Shown here piece after piece: positions 1-8,619 of a stretch of DNA of 64,000 nucleotides (position 1 is the first letter of the stretch; every line of letters starts with the position of its first letter). This DNA comes from Flavobacterium sp. H122 (lineage in GTDB: Bacteria > Bacteroidota > Bacteroidia > Flavobacteriales > Flavobacteriaceae). Made by a program: the position numbers and the translations under genes. Location of the stretch: contig NZ_SJZD01000006.1 in the NCBI RefSeq assembly GCF_004959765.1, positions 149,373 to 213,372 on the forward strand. The letters are read 5' to 3'. The notes under the pieces are model-generated. The model was given only the letters and a program-made list of their open reading frames with translations. It was not told the origin of the DNA and searched no databases.

Positions 1-707
1 ATTTCCTGTCTCAGATCTGTGGTTGACATTTCAACAATTGTACTTCCCAAAGTAGTTCTGTCACTTTTAAAACTCCATTCAGCAATTTTTTTAGCATGAA
101 CTGAATCACTTACCTGATACATCATTGCTCTGGTCATGTTTTTGATATAACCTTCAGCCGGCAGTGACTTAAAATTATTGATTACCGTTTCCCTGTTAAA
201 CTGAGGCTGCTTTTTTAGTGTTTCCGCATTGGTTTCCGGCTTACCTATTGCTGATACAAACGGAAGGCCGTCAACACAAATTCCTTTCCCGAATAATTCC
301 GGTGTTGTGCTGTTCAACCACAATGTCATAAAAGCTCCCAAACTGTGGCCTATCAGCATTGGTTTTTTCAATTTATTCACTTTTACATATTGGATGATTT
401 CGTCACGTACCGTTTTCAATATTTCTTCGTCTTCAATTGGTTTTGCGCCTGCAAATCCAGCAATTGTGACAACATGTAACTGATATTTATTTTTTAAATG
501 ATCTACAGTTTCATTCCATACTTCCCCGCTGCATGAATAACCCGGGATTAAAATTACCGGCTTGCCTTTTCCGGTTACTTTTACTTCAAAAGATTTTTGC
601 TGCCCAAAAACGTTTGCAAATGCAAGAACTGCCAATACTAAGATGATTGCTTTTCCACTAAAATTATTAGAGATTTTTTTTCTGTTTTGATGAATCATTG
701 TTTTCAT
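1..707 (-). CDS. Secreted alpha/beta hydrolase, C-terminus beyond window
   Basis: Partial gene: about 235 codons are visible and the 3' end lies left of the window. The protein opens with a basic start and a hydrophobic stretch ending FANVFGQ, which reads as a Sec signal peptide with a Q after cleavage. The mature part shows the alpha/beta-hydrolase pattern: an oxyanion-loop segment VILIPGYSCSGEVWNE and the nucleophile elbow GHSLG at about residues 120-124 (Ser122). The Asp/His of the triad would lie partly outside the window. It is probably a periplasmic or secreted esterase-like hydrolase. The substrate cannot be told. An in-frame ATG three codons downstream (698) is an alternative start. 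Confidence 0.8.
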   Translation of the reverse strand, partial: MKTMIHQNRKKISNNFSGKAIILVLAVLAFANVFGQQKSFEVKVTGKGKPVILIPGYSCSGEVWNETVDHLKNKYQLHVVTIAGFAGAKPIEDEEILKTVRDEIIQYVKVNKLKKPMLIGHSLGAFMTLWLNSTTPELFGKGICVDGLPFVSAIGKPETNAETLKKQPQFNRETVINNFKSLPAEGYIKNMTRAMMYQVSDSVHAKKIAEWSFKSDRTTLGSTIVEMSTTDLRQE

Positions 708-980
708 AATTATTGCTTTTTTAGTTGGTTTATTTTCTCTTTTGATACAAACCGAAATCAATTGTTACAAAAACAAATATTTTTTTAATTATTTTTTTTA
801 AATAGTTGTTTGTCAGTTATTTAAATATTTATATTGTAAGTATTTTTTTTCAAAATAATATAAATAGTGCATTTCATCGATTTTATTTGTTAGTTTATCG
901 AAAAAGTTTGTAATGTTGTCATGTCAAAACGGGTTAATAATTTGACAATGAACAAGTAACACAATTAAAAAACACAAACT

Positions 981-1484
981 ATGATAAAAAAATCTTTGCC
1001 CCAAATCGCTCTTTTACTATTATTATCTTTTTCATTTATGTCATGTTCAAAGGAAGAAGCTGCCCCAAATCAATCAACAGCACCTGCACAGGTAAATGCA
1101 AAATTCAACTACACCTCAGAAGAGCTTGAAGTTTTGGCTTTAATAAACAATTACAGAGTAAGCAAAGGCTTAAATGCTTTAGAAAAAGTTGATTATATCT
1201 CAACCATATCAGAAAGTCATGACAAATATATGATTCAGGAAGGGAAACCTTCACACGATAATTTTTATGATAGATTTGAAGCTTTATCCAAAAATTTAGG
1301 AGCTAAGAATGTCAGTGAAAATGTAGCATACAACTACTCTAGTCCGCAAAGTGTTTTCAATGCATGGATGGCAAGTGACGGTCACAGATCTAATATTGAA
1401 GGAAATTATACTCACTTCGGAATAGCAATCAGAGCTAATGCTGAAGGAAAAAAATATTACACAAACCTATTTATGTTTAAATAA
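981..1484 (+). CDS. CAP/SCP-domain lipoprotein
   Basis: 167 aa. The N-terminus is a lipoprotein signal with lipobox FMSC (Cys22) followed by SKEEA, so the protein is lipid-anchored in the envelope. Residues about 50-165 form a CAP (SCP/PR1) domain: the helix LALINNYRVSKGLNAL, the His-containing SHDKYM and PSHDNF, the SENVAYNY segment and the WMASDGHRSNI motif typical of bacterial CAP proteins. Bacterial CAP proteins have no single agreed activity, so the function here is open. The gene stands alone, divergent from the hydrolase and convergent with the AsmA-like gene, and ends at a strong hairpin. Confidence 0.85.
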   Translation: MIKKSLPQIALLLLLSFSFMSCSKEEAAPNQSTAPAQVNAKFNYTSEELEVLALINNYRVSKGLNALEKVDYISTISESHDKYMIQEGKPSHDNFYDRFEALSKNLGAKNVSENVAYNYSSPQSVFNAWMASDGHRSNIEGNYTHFGIAIRANAEGKKYYTNLFMFK

Positions 1485-1523
1485 TCAATTTGTTTGATAG
1501 TTAGTTTGTTTTATTTGATTTTT

Positions 1524-1559
1524 AAAACCGCCTCAGCACCCCAACTGAGGCGGTTTTTT
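1524..1559. terminator. Intrinsic terminator, probably bidirectional
   Basis: Two 12-base arms (1525-1536 and 1545-1556, core CCGCCTCAG/CTGAGGCGG) around an 8-base loop, with A residues before and T residues after. It lies between the convergent CAP and AsmA-like genes and can serve both. Confidence 0.85.
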
Positions 1560-4299
1560 AATTACTTTTTATAGTATCAGAACTTTCATCAAAATTAGTC
1601 TCTTCCAAATCTTCATATTTTTTGGTGATCTTCACAATTGGTTTATCTTGTGTACCTGAAATTTTTAGTGGAATTCCTATAATTCCTAAAGGCGGTAAAC
1701 CTAAACGCATTTTCAAATTCAATTTACCATCTAATGAAGTCTGACCAGCTATTTTGGGTCTGAAACCAGCAACTTTGAACTTAAATTGTTCTAAAGTCAT
1801 AATATTCTTTTTAACACTGCTTTTGATATCTATTTCTGAAAGATCTGGATTTTTAATACCTTCATGGGTTGTGGTTTTACTGATGGCATTAAATAATTTA
1901 AACCCTTTCATTTTTACATTCTTAACTGATAAAATCCCTTTTCCATTTAAAGAAGGATAAATAGGTTTCATTTCTTCATTAAGGTAACCTGCCACTTTGT
2001 AATCAAGTGACACGATACCTTCAGCTGACTTAGCTGCAGAAACCATATCTCTAAACATCTTCACCTCAGTATATGCTTTTTTTACATCAAAATCTTTAGC
2101 AATGATTTGATATTCAAATTTTGCCCTCTTAGTATTCAAATTCTTATAGGTCGCATTCATCTTTACCTTACAACCTATTAAATCGAAACCAGTATTTTTT
2201 AAATTCATTTCTCCATTATGCATTGAAAGATAACTAGTAAGCCCATTTATAGACAAACCTTCAAAATTTACTTTATTAAAATTTGTCAATAAACTAAAAT
2301 CTAAATTGGGTGGAACAATTACTACACCATTATTTGAACTATTTGATTTTGAAGTAGTACTTGAAATTGGATTACTTGCCGTAAACTCATCAACATTTAA
2401 ATATTTAGACTCAACTTTAAATTCGCCTTTTAAAATAGCTTTATCAGACATTACAAAATTGATCACGTTTTGCATATTCCCATTCATTCTAAAATCAGAC
2501 TGCCCATATGTAGCCAAAAAGTTTTTAAAATTCATTTTATTTTGATTAAAAGAAAACAAACCTTCATTAATAACAAATGATTTTGCCAGATAACTTGATT
2601 TTAAGGTAATATCTTTCAAAAACAGCGTTCCACTATTCTCAAGTTTATTATATCTCCCTTTATCAGCATCACTTTGTTTCCCTTTGAGTGACAAGTTAGC
2701 TTTTACAATACCTTTAATATCCAGATTTTCTTGTGTAAAAACTTTATACACTCTTCCTAAATCAATTTCACCATTGGCTTTAATATCGTAAAGTACATCA
2801 TCAAAATTTTCAAGAGACGCATTTACATTTATTTTCTTTCCTTCAAAATCAAACGAAGCTGGAGTAAATTTCACTTTTAAATCACTATAATTCCCAGTAG
2901 CATCGTTAATATTTGCCGTTAGATTTATAGCTGTTATAGGATTAGGATACCATGCCGTTTTTAAACTTCCATTTTGCAAAACAACATTCCCTTTAGTTAC
3001 TGGAAACAATCTATTTTTTTTATCATATACTCCATTTGCCGTCACATTAGCTATCAATTTACCCGAGAAATCAACATTTTGAATACCAATTCCATCGTGT
3101 AGTTTTTTTAGATCAAGATCAGAATTAATTTTAGCTTTTATTGAAGGACTATCTATCCCTAAAGTTTCTATTTGAGCATTAAAATAATCCTTCCCCATTT
3201 TAAAAGACAAAGGAGAAATTTTGACTAACAATTTGTTTACATCAAGTGAAGGTAATTTGGTATATAAATTTAAACTTAAACCCGAAGCAGGATTTTTTGA
3301 GGCGTTATAATTAACAAATCCATCCCTAATCTTCATTTGATATGCTAGGTCAGGTTTACTATTACGTTCTACATTGTACTCCCCTTTCAAAGTAAGAAGC
3401 AAATCTGTTTTTCCCTTAATTTCAGTTTTTTCAAGCCATTTCACATATTGAGGAGGTAAGGCAGTAAAAAAATCATACAAATTACTATTAGTAGACTTTA
3501 CGCTAAAATCAATATCGTATCCGTTTTTTAAAAAGTTTAGCTTCCCTTTAAAATCGATTGGCAATTGATTAATTACCAAATTATTTTGTTGAAAAATGAA
3601 AGCCAAGGAATTAGTGTTTATTTGAGTAATCAAATCAGCATTAATTTTCTTGTTTTTAAGATAGTCTTCACCTCCAAACATAAAATCAAAGGAGTCAATC
3701 TTAGCTTCAGTTACTAAATCAAAGATAGCACTATCAAAATCGCCTTTCCCCAAATAATTAAATCCAACAGCATTTATAGCCATTTTAATTGACTCATCAT
3801 TATAGGTCAAATGCGTATTTTCTATTTGAATACGATCTAATTTTAAAGAAGTTTCTTTAGAATCTTTATTCTTTTCAGATTTCTGACTGGCAACATAAAC
3901 ATTATAATTAGCTTGTCCATTTTTATTTACCAATACATTTATCTCTGCATCTGATACATATATCTCATCTATTTTTACAGTACTATCGAAGATTAGACTT
4001 TTTAAATTAACCCCAAAAGAAATATTTTCAGCTTTGACTAAATTTTGCTCTTCGAAAGGAGCAGAACCATTTAATGAAAAATCGGTCAATGTAAGCGTTA
4101 AAGAGGGAAAATGGCTAAAAAAAGAAAGCTCTGTTTCTTTAAAATTAAGCTTTCCATTTAATTTTTTATTCGCAAATAATTTAATTTCTTCTTCTATTTT
4201 TCCTGGAAAAAGCTTTGGGAGTATGAACATTAATAACAAGATGGAAAAAAAAGTTATTCCAATGTATTTCAATGTTCGTATTACAATTTTTACCATCAT
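1558..4299 (-). CDS. AsmA-like envelope protein
   Basis: 913 aa. One N-terminal membrane helix (about residues 10-30, ITFFSILLLMFILP) is followed by a long beta-rich periplasmic body. It has the AsmA pattern: an N-terminal LFANKKLNGKLNFKETELSF segment, repeated 'NxxxxSGxLxxxxxSLxG' strands, and a C-terminal AsmA_2-like region (GILSVKNVKMKGFKLFNAI, LKMRLGLPPLGIIGIPLKI). AsmA-like proteins are linked to phospholipid transport or outer-membrane homeostasis through a hydrophobic groove. That role is known for the family and inferred here. ATG ATG gives two start choices one codon apart. The next gene upstream is separated by a palindromic terminator, so this is a single transcription unit. Confidence 0.8.
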   Translation of the reverse strand: MMVKIVIRTLKYIGITFFSILLLMFILPKLFPGKIEEEIKLFANKKLNGKLNFKETELSFFSHFPSLTLTLTDFSLNGSAPFEEQNLVKAENISFGVNLKSLIFDSTVKIDEIYVSDAEINVLVNKNGQANYNVYVASQKSEKNKDSKETSLKLDRIQIENTHLTYNDESIKMAINAVGFNYLGKGDFDSAIFDLVTEAKIDSFDFMFGGEDYLKNKKINADLITQINTNSLAFIFQQNNLVINQLPIDFKGKLNFLKNGYDIDFSVKSTNSNLYDFFTALPPQYVKWLEKTEIKGKTDLLLTLKGEYNVERNSKPDLAYQMKIRDGFVNYNASKNPASGLSLNLYTKLPSLDVNKLLVKISPLSFKMGKDYFNAQIETLGIDSPSIKAKINSDLDLKKLHDGIGIQNVDFSGKLIANVTANGVYDKKNRLFPVTKGNVVLQNGSLKTAWYPNPITAINLTANINDATGNYSDLKVKFTPASFDFEGKKINVNASLENFDDVLYDIKANGEIDLGRVYKVFTQENLDIKGIVKANLSLKGKQSDADKGRYNKLENSGTLFLKDITLKSSYLAKSFVINEGLFSFNQNKMNFKNFLATYGQSDFRMNGNMQNVINFVMSDKAILKGEFKVESKYLNVDEFTASNPISSTTSKSNSSNNGVVIVPPNLDFSLLTNFNKVNFEGLSINGLTSYLSMHNGEMNLKNTGFDLIGCKVKMNATYKNLNTKRAKFEYQIIAKDFDVKKAYTEVKMFRDMVSAAKSAEGIVSLDYKVAGYLNEEMKPIYPSLNGKGILSVKNVKMKGFKLFNAISKTTTHEGIKNPDLSEIDIKSSVKKNIMTLEQFKFKVAGFRPKIAGQTSLDGKLNLKMRLGLPPLGIIGIPLKISGTQDKPIVKITKKYEDLEETNFDESSDTIKSN

Positions 4300-4376
4300 T
4301 AATTTGTTCTATATAAATGAATATTACTTTATTCTATGACTAAGTATTTTCTTATATTAAGTTAAGAAAATAGAAA

Positions 4377-4406
4377 CAAAAAAAGGGAATTAATTCCCTT
4401 TTTTTG
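4377..4406. terminator. Perfect 30-base palindrome acting as terminator
   Basis: An uninterrupted perfect palindrome (7 A, GGGAATTAATTCCC, 7 T, with C/G ends). It overlaps the stop codon of the DUF885 gene, and the poly-T tail fits termination of that minus-strand gene. It separates it from the AsmA-like gene. Confidence 0.75.
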
Positions 4407-6150
4407 TCCAATCATTAATTTTTGATTCTAAGAGTGCCAAAGGCATTACACCTGATTCTAAAACTTTTTGATGAAAGACTTTAATATCAAATTTATCCTT
4501 CATTTGATTTTGGGCTTTTTGTCTAAGTTCAATTAATTTTAATTGACCTATTTTATAAGATAGTGCTTGTCCTGGTATAGCCATGTATCGTTCAATTTCA
4601 GATATTATACTAGCTTCACTTTCGGCTTCGTTTTCCAAAGAATATTTAATAGCTTGTTCACGTGTCCATCCTTTAGAATGCAGTCCTGTATCCACCACTA
4701 AACGGATAGCTCTGTGCATTTCATTGCCTAACATTCCAAAGTATTGATACGGATCTTCATAAAGTCCTAATTCTTTCCCTAAACTTTCTGTATATAAAGC
4801 CCAGCCTTCACCATAAGCGCCAAACCAATTAAATTTTCTAAAATCAGGCAATTCTTTATTTTCTTGTTGCAGAGAAATTTGGAAATGATGTCCAGGTATT
4901 GCTTCATGCAAAAACAAATCTTCATCTCCATAATAATTGTATTTCGCTACATCAGGAATTGGGACATAAAAAACCCCAGGACGTGAACCATCAGCAGCTC
5001 CCTGCACATACTCAGCACTTGCCGTTTTTTCTCGGAATGCTTCTACTCTTCTGACTTCAAATGGAGTTTTAGGCTGTAAAGAGAATAATTTATCCACATT
5101 AGGTTTTATTTTTTTGTGGATCGCTTCAAAATTGGCAATGACTTCCTCCGGCTTTTTGAAAGGCATTAATTCTTTTTTATTTCTAACGTAATCAAAGAAT
5201 TCAACTATAGTTCCTTTAAACCCAACCTGTTCTTTCACCTTCTCCATTTCAGATTTAAGACGGGCTACTTCACTTAAACCCAACTCATGAATTTCTTCAG
5301 GTGCTTTTGTAGTTGTTGTCCATTGTTTTGCATAAACAGAATACATTTCTTTTCCACCGGGAATGTTGCCTATACCACTGGTGTTTCTGGAAGCCGGCAA
5401 ATATTCCTTTTTCAGGAAATCGACCATCTTTTTATACTGAGGCATCAATTTATTATTAATCATTGAAGCATAATCATTTTTTAAAGACGATTTTACTTCA
5501 ATAGACAAATCATTTGGAAGGCTTTTAATTGAGGTATAAAAAATATTATCCTCAACTTTAGGTGTAATTTGCTCTTCAAATTGTGGAATCAATTTTATGG
5601 TTAAAGCTTTAGGAAGCACCATTTTTTTAGCCATTCCTTTCTTCATGTACACCATAGCTGAATCAATCCAAACACTGTAAGCATCCATTCTTTTTAAAAA
5701 GTTATGGTAATCCTGCTCTGTTTTAAATGGTTGTGCAGCAGTTGCGCTGGCATACTGCGTCATTGTTAAATGAGTTCCCCAAAACTGGTGTATTGGCATT
5801 AAATTATTATCTGTTTTAAGCAAATCTTTACCTATTGCCGTTTCCCATTTAATAATTTCGTAACTGATTTTTTCCTCAGGTGAAAGACTTTCAGCATCAA
5901 TTCCTGATAATTCCGTTTCATACTTATCGAAAAAATCAGCCTGTTTTTTACGGTAGGAATCGGTCATTTCAAAAACAAACTGATCATTGTATTCGTTTTG
6001 CCCGTTAAGTGTGGCATTCAATGGTTCCAATTCATTTTTTTCTTTAAAATAATTCTTTGTTATGGTTGCAAAGTCTCCTGATTTTGAGTCTTTTTTACAA
6101 CTTGCAAACAAAAATGGAAGCGCAGCTGTTAAAAGAATTGCTTTTTTCAT
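4390..6150 (-). CDS. DUF885 family lipoprotein, putative metallopeptidase
   Basis: 586 aa. A lipoprotein signal (LPFLFASC, Cys18) is followed by KKDSKSGD. The body matches the DUF885 family, about the usual length, with the hallmark HEAIPGHHFQ (His415-Glu416) and, further on, the segment NEAESEAS. Family members are annotated as putative zinc-dependent carboxypeptidase-like enzymes. Activity is not well established, so the peptidase role is an inference from the HE...H motif and the all-helical layout. It is envelope-anchored. The stop codon lies inside a palindromic terminator, and a palindrome (6170-6186) sits just upstream of the start. Confidence 0.8.
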   Translation of the reverse strand: MKKAILLTAALPFLFASCKKDSKSGDFATITKNYFKEKNELEPLNATLNGQNEYNDQFVFEMTDSYRKKQADFFDKYETELSGIDAESLSPEEKISYEIIKWETAIGKDLLKTDNNLMPIHQFWGTHLTMTQYASATAAQPFKTEQDYHNFLKRMDAYSVWIDSAMVYMKKGMAKKMVLPKALTIKLIPQFEEQITPKVEDNIFYTSIKSLPNDLSIEVKSSLKNDYASMINNKLMPQYKKMVDFLKKEYLPASRNTSGIGNIPGGKEMYSVYAKQWTTTTKAPEEIHELGLSEVARLKSEMEKVKEQVGFKGTIVEFFDYVRNKKELMPFKKPEEVIANFEAIHKKIKPNVDKLFSLQPKTPFEVRRVEAFREKTASAEYVQGAADGSRPGVFYVPIPDVAKYNYYGDEDLFLHEAIPGHHFQISLQQENKELPDFRKFNWFGAYGEGWALYTESLGKELGLYEDPYQYFGMLGNEMHRAIRLVVDTGLHSKGWTREQAIKYSLENEAESEASIISEIERYMAIPGQALSYKIGQLKLIELRQKAQNQMKDKFDIKVFHQKVLESGVMPLALLESKINDWTKKGN

Positions 6151-6169
6151 AGTTTGATTTTAAAATGAT

Positions 6170-6186
6170 TAGTAGTAAAACTACTA
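6170..6186. promoter_or_regulatory. Palindrome upstream of DUF885 gene, possible operator
   Basis: Two perfect 7-base arms (TAGTAGT / ACTACTA) around AAA, starting 20 bases upstream of the ATG. It contains TAGTTTTA on the minus strand, one base off a -7 box, so the dyad would overlap the core promoter. Confidence 0.4.
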
Positions 6187-6210
6187 AAATTGATTGAGTT
6201 TAAAATAAAG

Positions 6211-6249
6211 AAGCCTTTAAACTTAACATTTTATTAAGTCTAAAGGCTT
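6211..6249 (-). terminator. Terminator of SnoaL-like gene
   Basis: Arms AAGCCTTTA-x-ACTTAA (6211-6226) and TTAAGT-x-TAAAGGCTT (6234-6249) with one mismatch and a 7-base loop. It lies downstream of the minus-strand SnoaL-like gene and is followed by T-rich sequence on that strand. Confidence 0.65.
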
Positions 6250-6270
6250 TATACAAATAAGCTTTTTAAG

Positions 6271-6633
6271 TTATCCGTGATATACTCTTGACGCTATTAT
6301 TTTTCCGTCTCTTACTTCAAGAACTTCAGCCACCTGCATATCATCTTCCCCATCAACCTGTCTGATATATTCCATAAAAACCCTGTCGGTATTTGCCGTT
6401 AACGAAGTTACTTTGTAGTGCAGGCTTGGCAATCTGTCAAAAGCATCCTGCCACCACTCACGCATGGCCTGTTTACCAATTACCAATCCGTTGGTTTCTG
6501 GCTGGCGGATTTTTAACTTAGGGCTAAAATGCTTTGCTTCATCATCATACAATGATAATAATTTCTCCAGTTCTTTATTATTAAAAGCTTCAAACCATCT
6601 AAAGGCGATAGACTGTAAATTTTCCGGTGTCAT
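6271..6633 (-). CDS. SnoaL/NTF2-like protein
   Basis: 120 aa, cytoplasmic, no signal. It shows the SnoaL-like (NTF2 superfamily, ketosteroid-isomerase fold) pattern: an N-terminal helix FRWFEAFNNKELEKLLSLY, DDEAKHFSP, a G-K-AMREWW helix, and alternating strands ending EVLEVRDGKIIASRVYHG. The fold serves many small-molecule enzymes and binding proteins, so the fold is assigned but not a reaction. It lies 42 bases after the RsuA-like gene, but a good terminator between them (6648-6668) argues for only partial read-through. Confidence 0.75.
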   Translation of the reverse strand: MTPENLQSIAFRWFEAFNNKELEKLLSLYDDEAKHFSPKLKIRQPETNGLVIGKQAMREWWQDAFDRLPSLHYKVTSLTANTDRVFMEYIRQVDGEDDMQVAEVLEVRDGKIIASRVYHG

Positions 6634-6639
6634 AATTTT

Positions 6640-6668
6640 TATTAAAAAATCCCGAAGATTTCGGGATT
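6640..6668 (-). terminator. Terminator of rsuA-like gene
   Basis: Arms AATCCCGAA (6648-6656) and TTCGGGATT (6660-6668) with a 3-base loop, followed on the minus strand by a T run. Placed 8 bases after the rsuA-like stop codon. Confidence 0.8.
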
Positions 6669-6675
6669 GTATGTA

Positions 6676-7584
6676 TTATATATTTTTTAAATTGATAATT
6701 TCCTGATCTGTTAAAAATCTCCAGTTACCTCGTGGCAGATTCTTTTTTGTTAAACCGGCAAAAACAACTCGGTCAACCTTTAAAACGTTATAGTTTAAAT
6801 GTTCAAAAATAGAACGTACTACTTTTACATTTGACGTTTTGATTTGCAAACCTATTTCTGATTTTGGTTCATTTTCGATGTATGAAACCTCATCTACAAA
6901 AATTTTATGTTCGTTTATATGCAACCCTTTGGTAATTTTCTCTAAATCTTCAAATTTTAAATTCTTATCCAAAGTAACCTGATAAATTTTAGCAGAACGC
7001 TGTTTAGGCTGTGTAAACTTTCTAACCATGTCAGAATCATTTGTAAACAACAACAATCCCGTTGTGGTTTTATCCATTCTTCCCACAGGCTGTAATTTGG
7101 CTTTAGAAGCACCACGAATAAGATCCAAAACGTTATTTGCGTGCATATCTTCTTCTTTAGATGTCGTAAAACCTTTTGGTTTGTTTAACAACAGGTATTC
7201 TTTCTTTTCAGGAGTTACTACTGAGCCGTCAAAATTTACCACATCACCGGGTTTTACTTTGTAACCCATTTCAGTCACCACTTCACCATTTACTTTAACA
7301 TTTCCTGACTGGATATAAATATCAGCATCACGGCGGGAACAAGCTCCGGAATTAGAAATATATTTGTTTAATCTGATTTCTTCAGACTCAAGAGATTTGA
7401 TAGGTTTAGGTTTTTTATCAAATGATTTTGTCTTACCAAACTCAGGTTTCACCTTACCAAATTCAGGTTTGGCACTTGTATTTCCTTTTTTAAATCCTGC
7501 TTTTGCAGCTGAGCTGGGACGTTTGCCGCCAGCATTGGATTTACCTGAAGTATTGCGTTTATTATTTCCTCTTCCGTTAATCAT
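6676..7584 (-). CDS. rRNA pseudouridine synthase, RsuA/RluB family
   Basis: 302 aa from the ATG at 7584. The first ~65 residues are a basic, low-complexity Gly/Lys/Ser tail (NNKRNTSGKSNAGGKRPS, KPEFGKVKPEFGKTK), probably RNA-binding and typical of Bacteroidota members. Then comes an S4 domain (IRLNKYISNSGACSRRDAD) and the catalytic domain with VGRMDKTTTGLLLFTND, where the Asp in GRMD is the family's catalytic residue. It makes pseudouridine in large or small subunit rRNA. A longer reading begins with TTG at 7602, but that codon overlaps the -7 box (7600-7607), so the shorter start is chosen. It is downstream of the mevalonate genes but has its own promoter. Confidence 0.88.
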   Translation of the reverse strand: MINGRGNNKRNTSGKSNAGGKRPSSAAKAGFKKGNTSAKPEFGKVKPEFGKTKSFDKKPKPIKSLESEEIRLNKYISNSGACSRRDADIYIQSGNVKVNGEVVTEMGYKVKPGDVVNFDGSVVTPEKKEYLLLNKPKGFTTSKEEDMHANNVLDLIRGASKAKLQPVGRMDKTTTGLLLFTNDSDMVRKFTQPKQRSAKIYQVTLDKNLKFEDLEKITKGLHINEHKIFVDEVSYIENEPKSEIGLQIKTSNVKVVRSIFEHLNYNVLKVDRVVFAGLTKKNLPRGNWRFLTDQEIINLKNI

Positions 7585-7599
7585 CACAATTATTTTTTG

Positions 7600-7607
7600 C
7601 AAATATA
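7600..7607 (-). promoter_or_regulatory. -7 box of rsuA-like gene
   Basis: TATATTTG on the minus strand matches TAnnTTTG and lies 15 bases upstream of the ATG at 7584. It rules out the TTG at 7602 as start because that codon would not be fully transcribed. Confidence 0.65.
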
Positions 7608-7656
7608 CTGATTAAATTAGCTTTATCTACTTTTAACTTGATTTGAAAGTATGCCA

Positions 7657-8574
7657 TTAAAACTTCAGCAGATTTCTCCCGTGAATTAAAACCATAGGTT
7701 CAATAAGAACAATACTAAAAACTCCGGCAACAATCAGAATTTTTAAGGCATTATGAAGATGAACGTATTCTGAGTGTTCATTAGATTTCCACAATTTTAT
7801 TAAAAAGGATATCAAAACAATCAAACTCACATAAAAATACACATCCATATAACCTACGTTAAACTTATCTACGAGAATATAGACCGGAATAATAGTAGAA
7901 AGTGTCAGAAGTGTAATGATATATTTAGAAATCTGCTCACCAAAACGCACAGGAATGGTTTGATAATTATTAGCCATATCCCCTTTTATATTCTCCAAAT
8001 CCTTTATCATTTCCCTGATTAAGATTAACAGGAATAAAAAACCTGCATGGGCAAAAATAACATGGTAAAAATTCTTGAAGTACATTAGTATTCCAAAAAA
8101 AGGCAGAACTGCTAAAAGTGAAGCTGTTAAATTACCTACAATTGGATATTTTTTTAATTTGTGAGAATAAAACCAAATTAAGAAAATATACACCGAGTAA
8201 AAAAAAGCGGCTCTCCACGATATAATAAAAGCTAAAACCGCAGCCAGAAAGTTCAATCCAAAATAGACCTGCAATTTTGTTTTTTGACTTATCAATCTGT
8301 CCAGCATTGATTTTCTTGGTCTATTGATAAGATCTTTTTCGGAATCGTAAAAGTTATTAATAATATAACCCGAAGCTATTACCAAAGTAGACACAAAAAC
8401 CAGAATAAATAAGCGCCAGTCTAAAATTACATCCAAAGCTCTCCTTTCAGGAGCCAGAATAAATATGGAAGAAAGGTATTGTGCTAAAACAATGATCGGA
8501 ATATTATACCCACGCACCACAGAAAACAAACTGAGAATTTTCATCAGTAATAGTTTTGTTTTTCTTGTGAGCAT
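7657..8574 (-). CDS. UbiA-family prenyltransferase
   Basis: 305 aa, polytopic membrane protein with about eight hydrophobic segments. The first Asp-rich motif is NNFYDSEKD (about residues 73-81) and the second is DLENIKGDMANN, the two Mg2+-diphosphate binding sites of UbiA prenyltransferases. In flavobacteria this family member is usually annotated as geranylgeranylglycerol-phosphate geranylgeranyltransferase, beside mevalonate kinase. The substrate here is inferred from family and neighbourhood only. The spacing of 45 bases to the mevalonate kinase stop suggests co-transcription. An internal ATG (Met11) is an alternative start. Confidence 0.82.
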   Translation of the reverse strand: MLTRKTKLLLMKILSLFSVVRGYNIPIIVLAQYLSSIFILAPERRALDVILDWRLFILVFVSTLVIASGYIINNFYDSEKDLINRPRKSMLDRLISQKTKLQVYFGLNFLAAVLAFIISWRAAFFYSVYIFLIWFYSHKLKKYPIVGNLTASLLAVLPFFGILMYFKNFYHVIFAHAGFLFLLILIREMIKDLENIKGDMANNYQTIPVRFGEQISKYIITLLTLSTIIPVYILVDKFNVGYMDVYFYVSLIVLISFLIKLWKSNEHSEYVHLHNALKILIVAGVFSIVLIEPMVLIHGRNLLKF

Positions 8575-8619
8575 ACTATAATAGGATTTGAAAGTGTTTT
8601 ACACCTTCGAAAATAAAAA

